A DNA stretch of 7,229 nt, taken from assembly GCA_900557175.1 (NCBI GenBank), contig USSL01000083.1:1-7229 (forward strand), written 5' to 3'. Numbering within the stretch: position 1 is the first letter of the stretch; each line of letters opens with the position of its first letter. Made by a program: the position numbers and the translations under genes. Source of the DNA: an uncultured Eubacteriales bacterium. GTDB taxonomy: Bacteria > Bacillota > Clostridia > Lachnospirales > Lachnospiraceae. Shown here piece by piece: positions 6,376 through 7,229 of the stretch. Below the pieces are notes generated by a model. That model was not told the DNA's origin. It saw nothing but the letters and a program-made list of their open reading frames with translations, and searched no databases.

Positions 6376-7053
6376 TTACTCCATCATATAACCGAGGCCG
6401 CGCACTGTTTTAATGAGCTTTGGTTTTGCCGGATTATCCTCCAGCTTTTCGCGAAGCCGCTTCATATAAACTGTCAGCGTATTGTCATTGACAAAATCAC
6501 CGGACACATCCCAGATACCTTCAAGAAGCTGGTTTCTTGAAAGCACCTGTCCGCGGTGTCCCGCCAATGTCAGAAGAAGGCGGTATTCAAGCGCCGTCAG
6601 AAAAATCTCCGACTTATTTTTATAAACCTTGGCCTGAGAAACATTAATTGAAATATTGCCGATAGTCAGCATATCCGCAGCCGGATTCCGTCCTGCCCGC
6701 CGTAGAACAGTCTTAATTCTTGTAATCAGCTCACGGATTCTGAACGGCTTCGTCACATAGTCATCCGCGCCAAGCTCCAGCCCCATAACAACATTGACCT
6801 CGTCATCACAGGCTGTCAGAAATATAATCGGTGTATCAGACTGCGCCTTGATAAGTTTACATAATTCATATCCTGTGCCGTCCGGAAGTCCCACATCAAG
6901 CAATATTAAGTCAAATTTTTCGTCCGCAACAAGCGTTTTGCAGTCTGCCGCGCATGCCGCCCGCTTCACCAAAAAGCCTTCCCCCAAAAGGGCATAGGCG
7001 AGTCCTTCTGCGATAACACTGTCATCTTCCACAATTAAGATATTCTGCCGCAC
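6376..7053 (-). CDS. OmpR/PhoB-family response regulator
   Basis: This 225-residue DNA-binding response regulator pairs with the downstream kinase. The receiver domain (about 3-117) has the acidic pair Asp10/Asp11, phosphoacceptor Asp53 in LLDVGLPDG, Thr80 and Lys102 in TKPF. The winged-helix effector domain (about 128-224) shows ALEYRLLLTLA (154-164), GQVLSRNQLLEGIWD (168-182), the recognition-helix region TVYMKRLREKL (194-204) and the closing TVRGLGYMME hairpin. The length is standard. The start is GTG with GGGAG 9 bases upstream; the nearby ATG (7060) and GTG (7057) are out of frame. The first 19 bases, including the start codon, lie inside the end of the mogA-like gene, so its translation is probably coupled to that gene. 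Its likely target is the set of GTCA repeats before the ABC genes (inference). Confidence 0.96.
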   Translation of the reverse strand: MRQNILIVEDDSVIAEGLAYALLGEGFLVKRAACAADCKTLVADEKFDLILLDVGLPDGTGYELCKLIKAQSDTPIIFLTACDDEVNVVMGLELGADDYVTKPFRIRELITRIKTVLRRAGRNPAADMLTIGNISINVSQAKVYKNKSEIFLTALEYRLLLTLAGHRGQVLSRNQLLEGIWDVSGDFVNDNTLTVYMKRLREKLEDNPAKPKLIKTVRGLGYMME

Positions 7054-7229
7054 TCACCATCACTCCCGTTTAAAATGCGTATTCCATGCGCTAATGTTTC
7101 AATCACCGCAAGCAGATTTTCCCGGACTGCTTTCGGGCTTCCCGGAAGATTAACGATCAGCGATGTGCCGCGGATTCCGGCTGCTGCTCTTGAAAGCATC
7201 GCCTTTTTTGTCACCTTAAGGCTTTCATA
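7035..7229 (-). CDS. mogA: MogA/MoaB-like molybdopterin adenylyltransferase, 3' part only
   Basis: The last 64 codons of a gene cut by the right edge of the window. The translation contains AMLSRAAAGIRG (about 10-21 of the fragment) and LIVNLPGSPKAVRENLL (24-40), then LAHGIRILNG and an ECG close to the C-terminus. These are hallmark segments of the MogA/MoaB family, and NLPGSPKAVREN is nearly diagnostic. Family role: MogA adenylylates molybdopterin with Mg-ATP before MoeA inserts molybdenum, in the cytoplasm. The N-terminal part and start are outside the window, so MogA and MoaB subtypes cannot be told apart here. The TAA stop falls 19 bases into the response regulator gene, in another frame. 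The reading frame stays open to the window edge. Confidence 0.88.
   Translation of the reverse strand, partial: YESLKVTKKAMLSRAAAGIRGTSLIVNLPGSPKAVRENLLAVIETLAHGIRILNGSDGECGRIS

Noticed and set aside
7204..7220. TTTTTTGTCACC on the plus strand resembling the ABC promoter repeats
   Set aside because: It is a single copy in the opposite orientation to the two-component genes, and it encodes the KVTKKA stretch leading into the conserved AMLSRA motif of the MogA-like protein. Coding constraint explains it.
1..7229. CRISPR arrays, tRNA genes, insertion sequences, attachment sites
   Set aside because: No spaced identical repeats, tRNA-like cloverleaf, transposase or terminal inverted repeats were seen. 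The module bracketed by Mo/Se genes shows no visible insertion scars at its edges.

Overview
The window looks like chromosomal DNA from a low-to-moderate GC Gram-positive anaerobe, most likely a gut-type member of the Clostridia (Bacillota). The evidence is AAGGAGG-type ribosome binding sites, tight gene packing with ATGA overlaps, TTG and GTG starts, an OmpR-family two-component system next to an FtsX-type ABC exporter, and a cysteine desulfurase-like protein of the EF2568 type. The genus cannot be fixed from the sequence alone.

Layout, left to right. Positions 1-87 hold a TATAAT -10 box, two overlapping inverted repeats and a strong RBS. They lead into a plus-strand gene (88-735) for a YheO/DauR-like regulator with a PAS-like domain and a C-terminal helix-turn-helix. 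Everything else lies on the minus strand and is read right to left. In transcription order this is the 3' end of a mogA/moaB-like molybdopterin adenylyltransferase gene (7229-7035, cut by the window edge), an OmpR-family response regulator (7053-6376), a two-TM histidine kinase (6371-5376), a hairpin plus T-run terminator (5382-5357), a promoter region with tandem GTCA repeats, a MacB/LolD-type ABC ATPase (5280-4540), an 880-residue FtsX-like permease (4543-1901) and a class V aminotransferase/cysteine desulfurase (1894-758). The unit ends in a terminator lying inside the 3' end of the convergent regulator gene.

How the genes may work together. The kinase has almost no extracytoplasmic loop, so it probably senses a membrane-embedded or partner-borne signal. 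The regulator probably acts on the tandem GTCA sites in front of the ABC genes, which sit at the distance from the -10 box expected for OmpR/PhoP-type activation. The exporter may move a lipophilic or peptide compound, but its substrate cannot be read from the sequence.

The most notable point is that this sensory/exporter module is bracketed by a Mo-cofactor gene, overlapped by the response regulator, and a desulfurase of the type linked to Mo/Se-enzyme maturation, which follows the permease by 6 bp. This suggests either a module inserted into a molybdoenzyme-maturation locus or a functional tie between the two. No CRISPR array, tRNA, rRNA, insertion sequence or attachment site was seen. Apart from the 95-bp kinase-ATPase gap and the first 87 bases, the window is essentially all coding.
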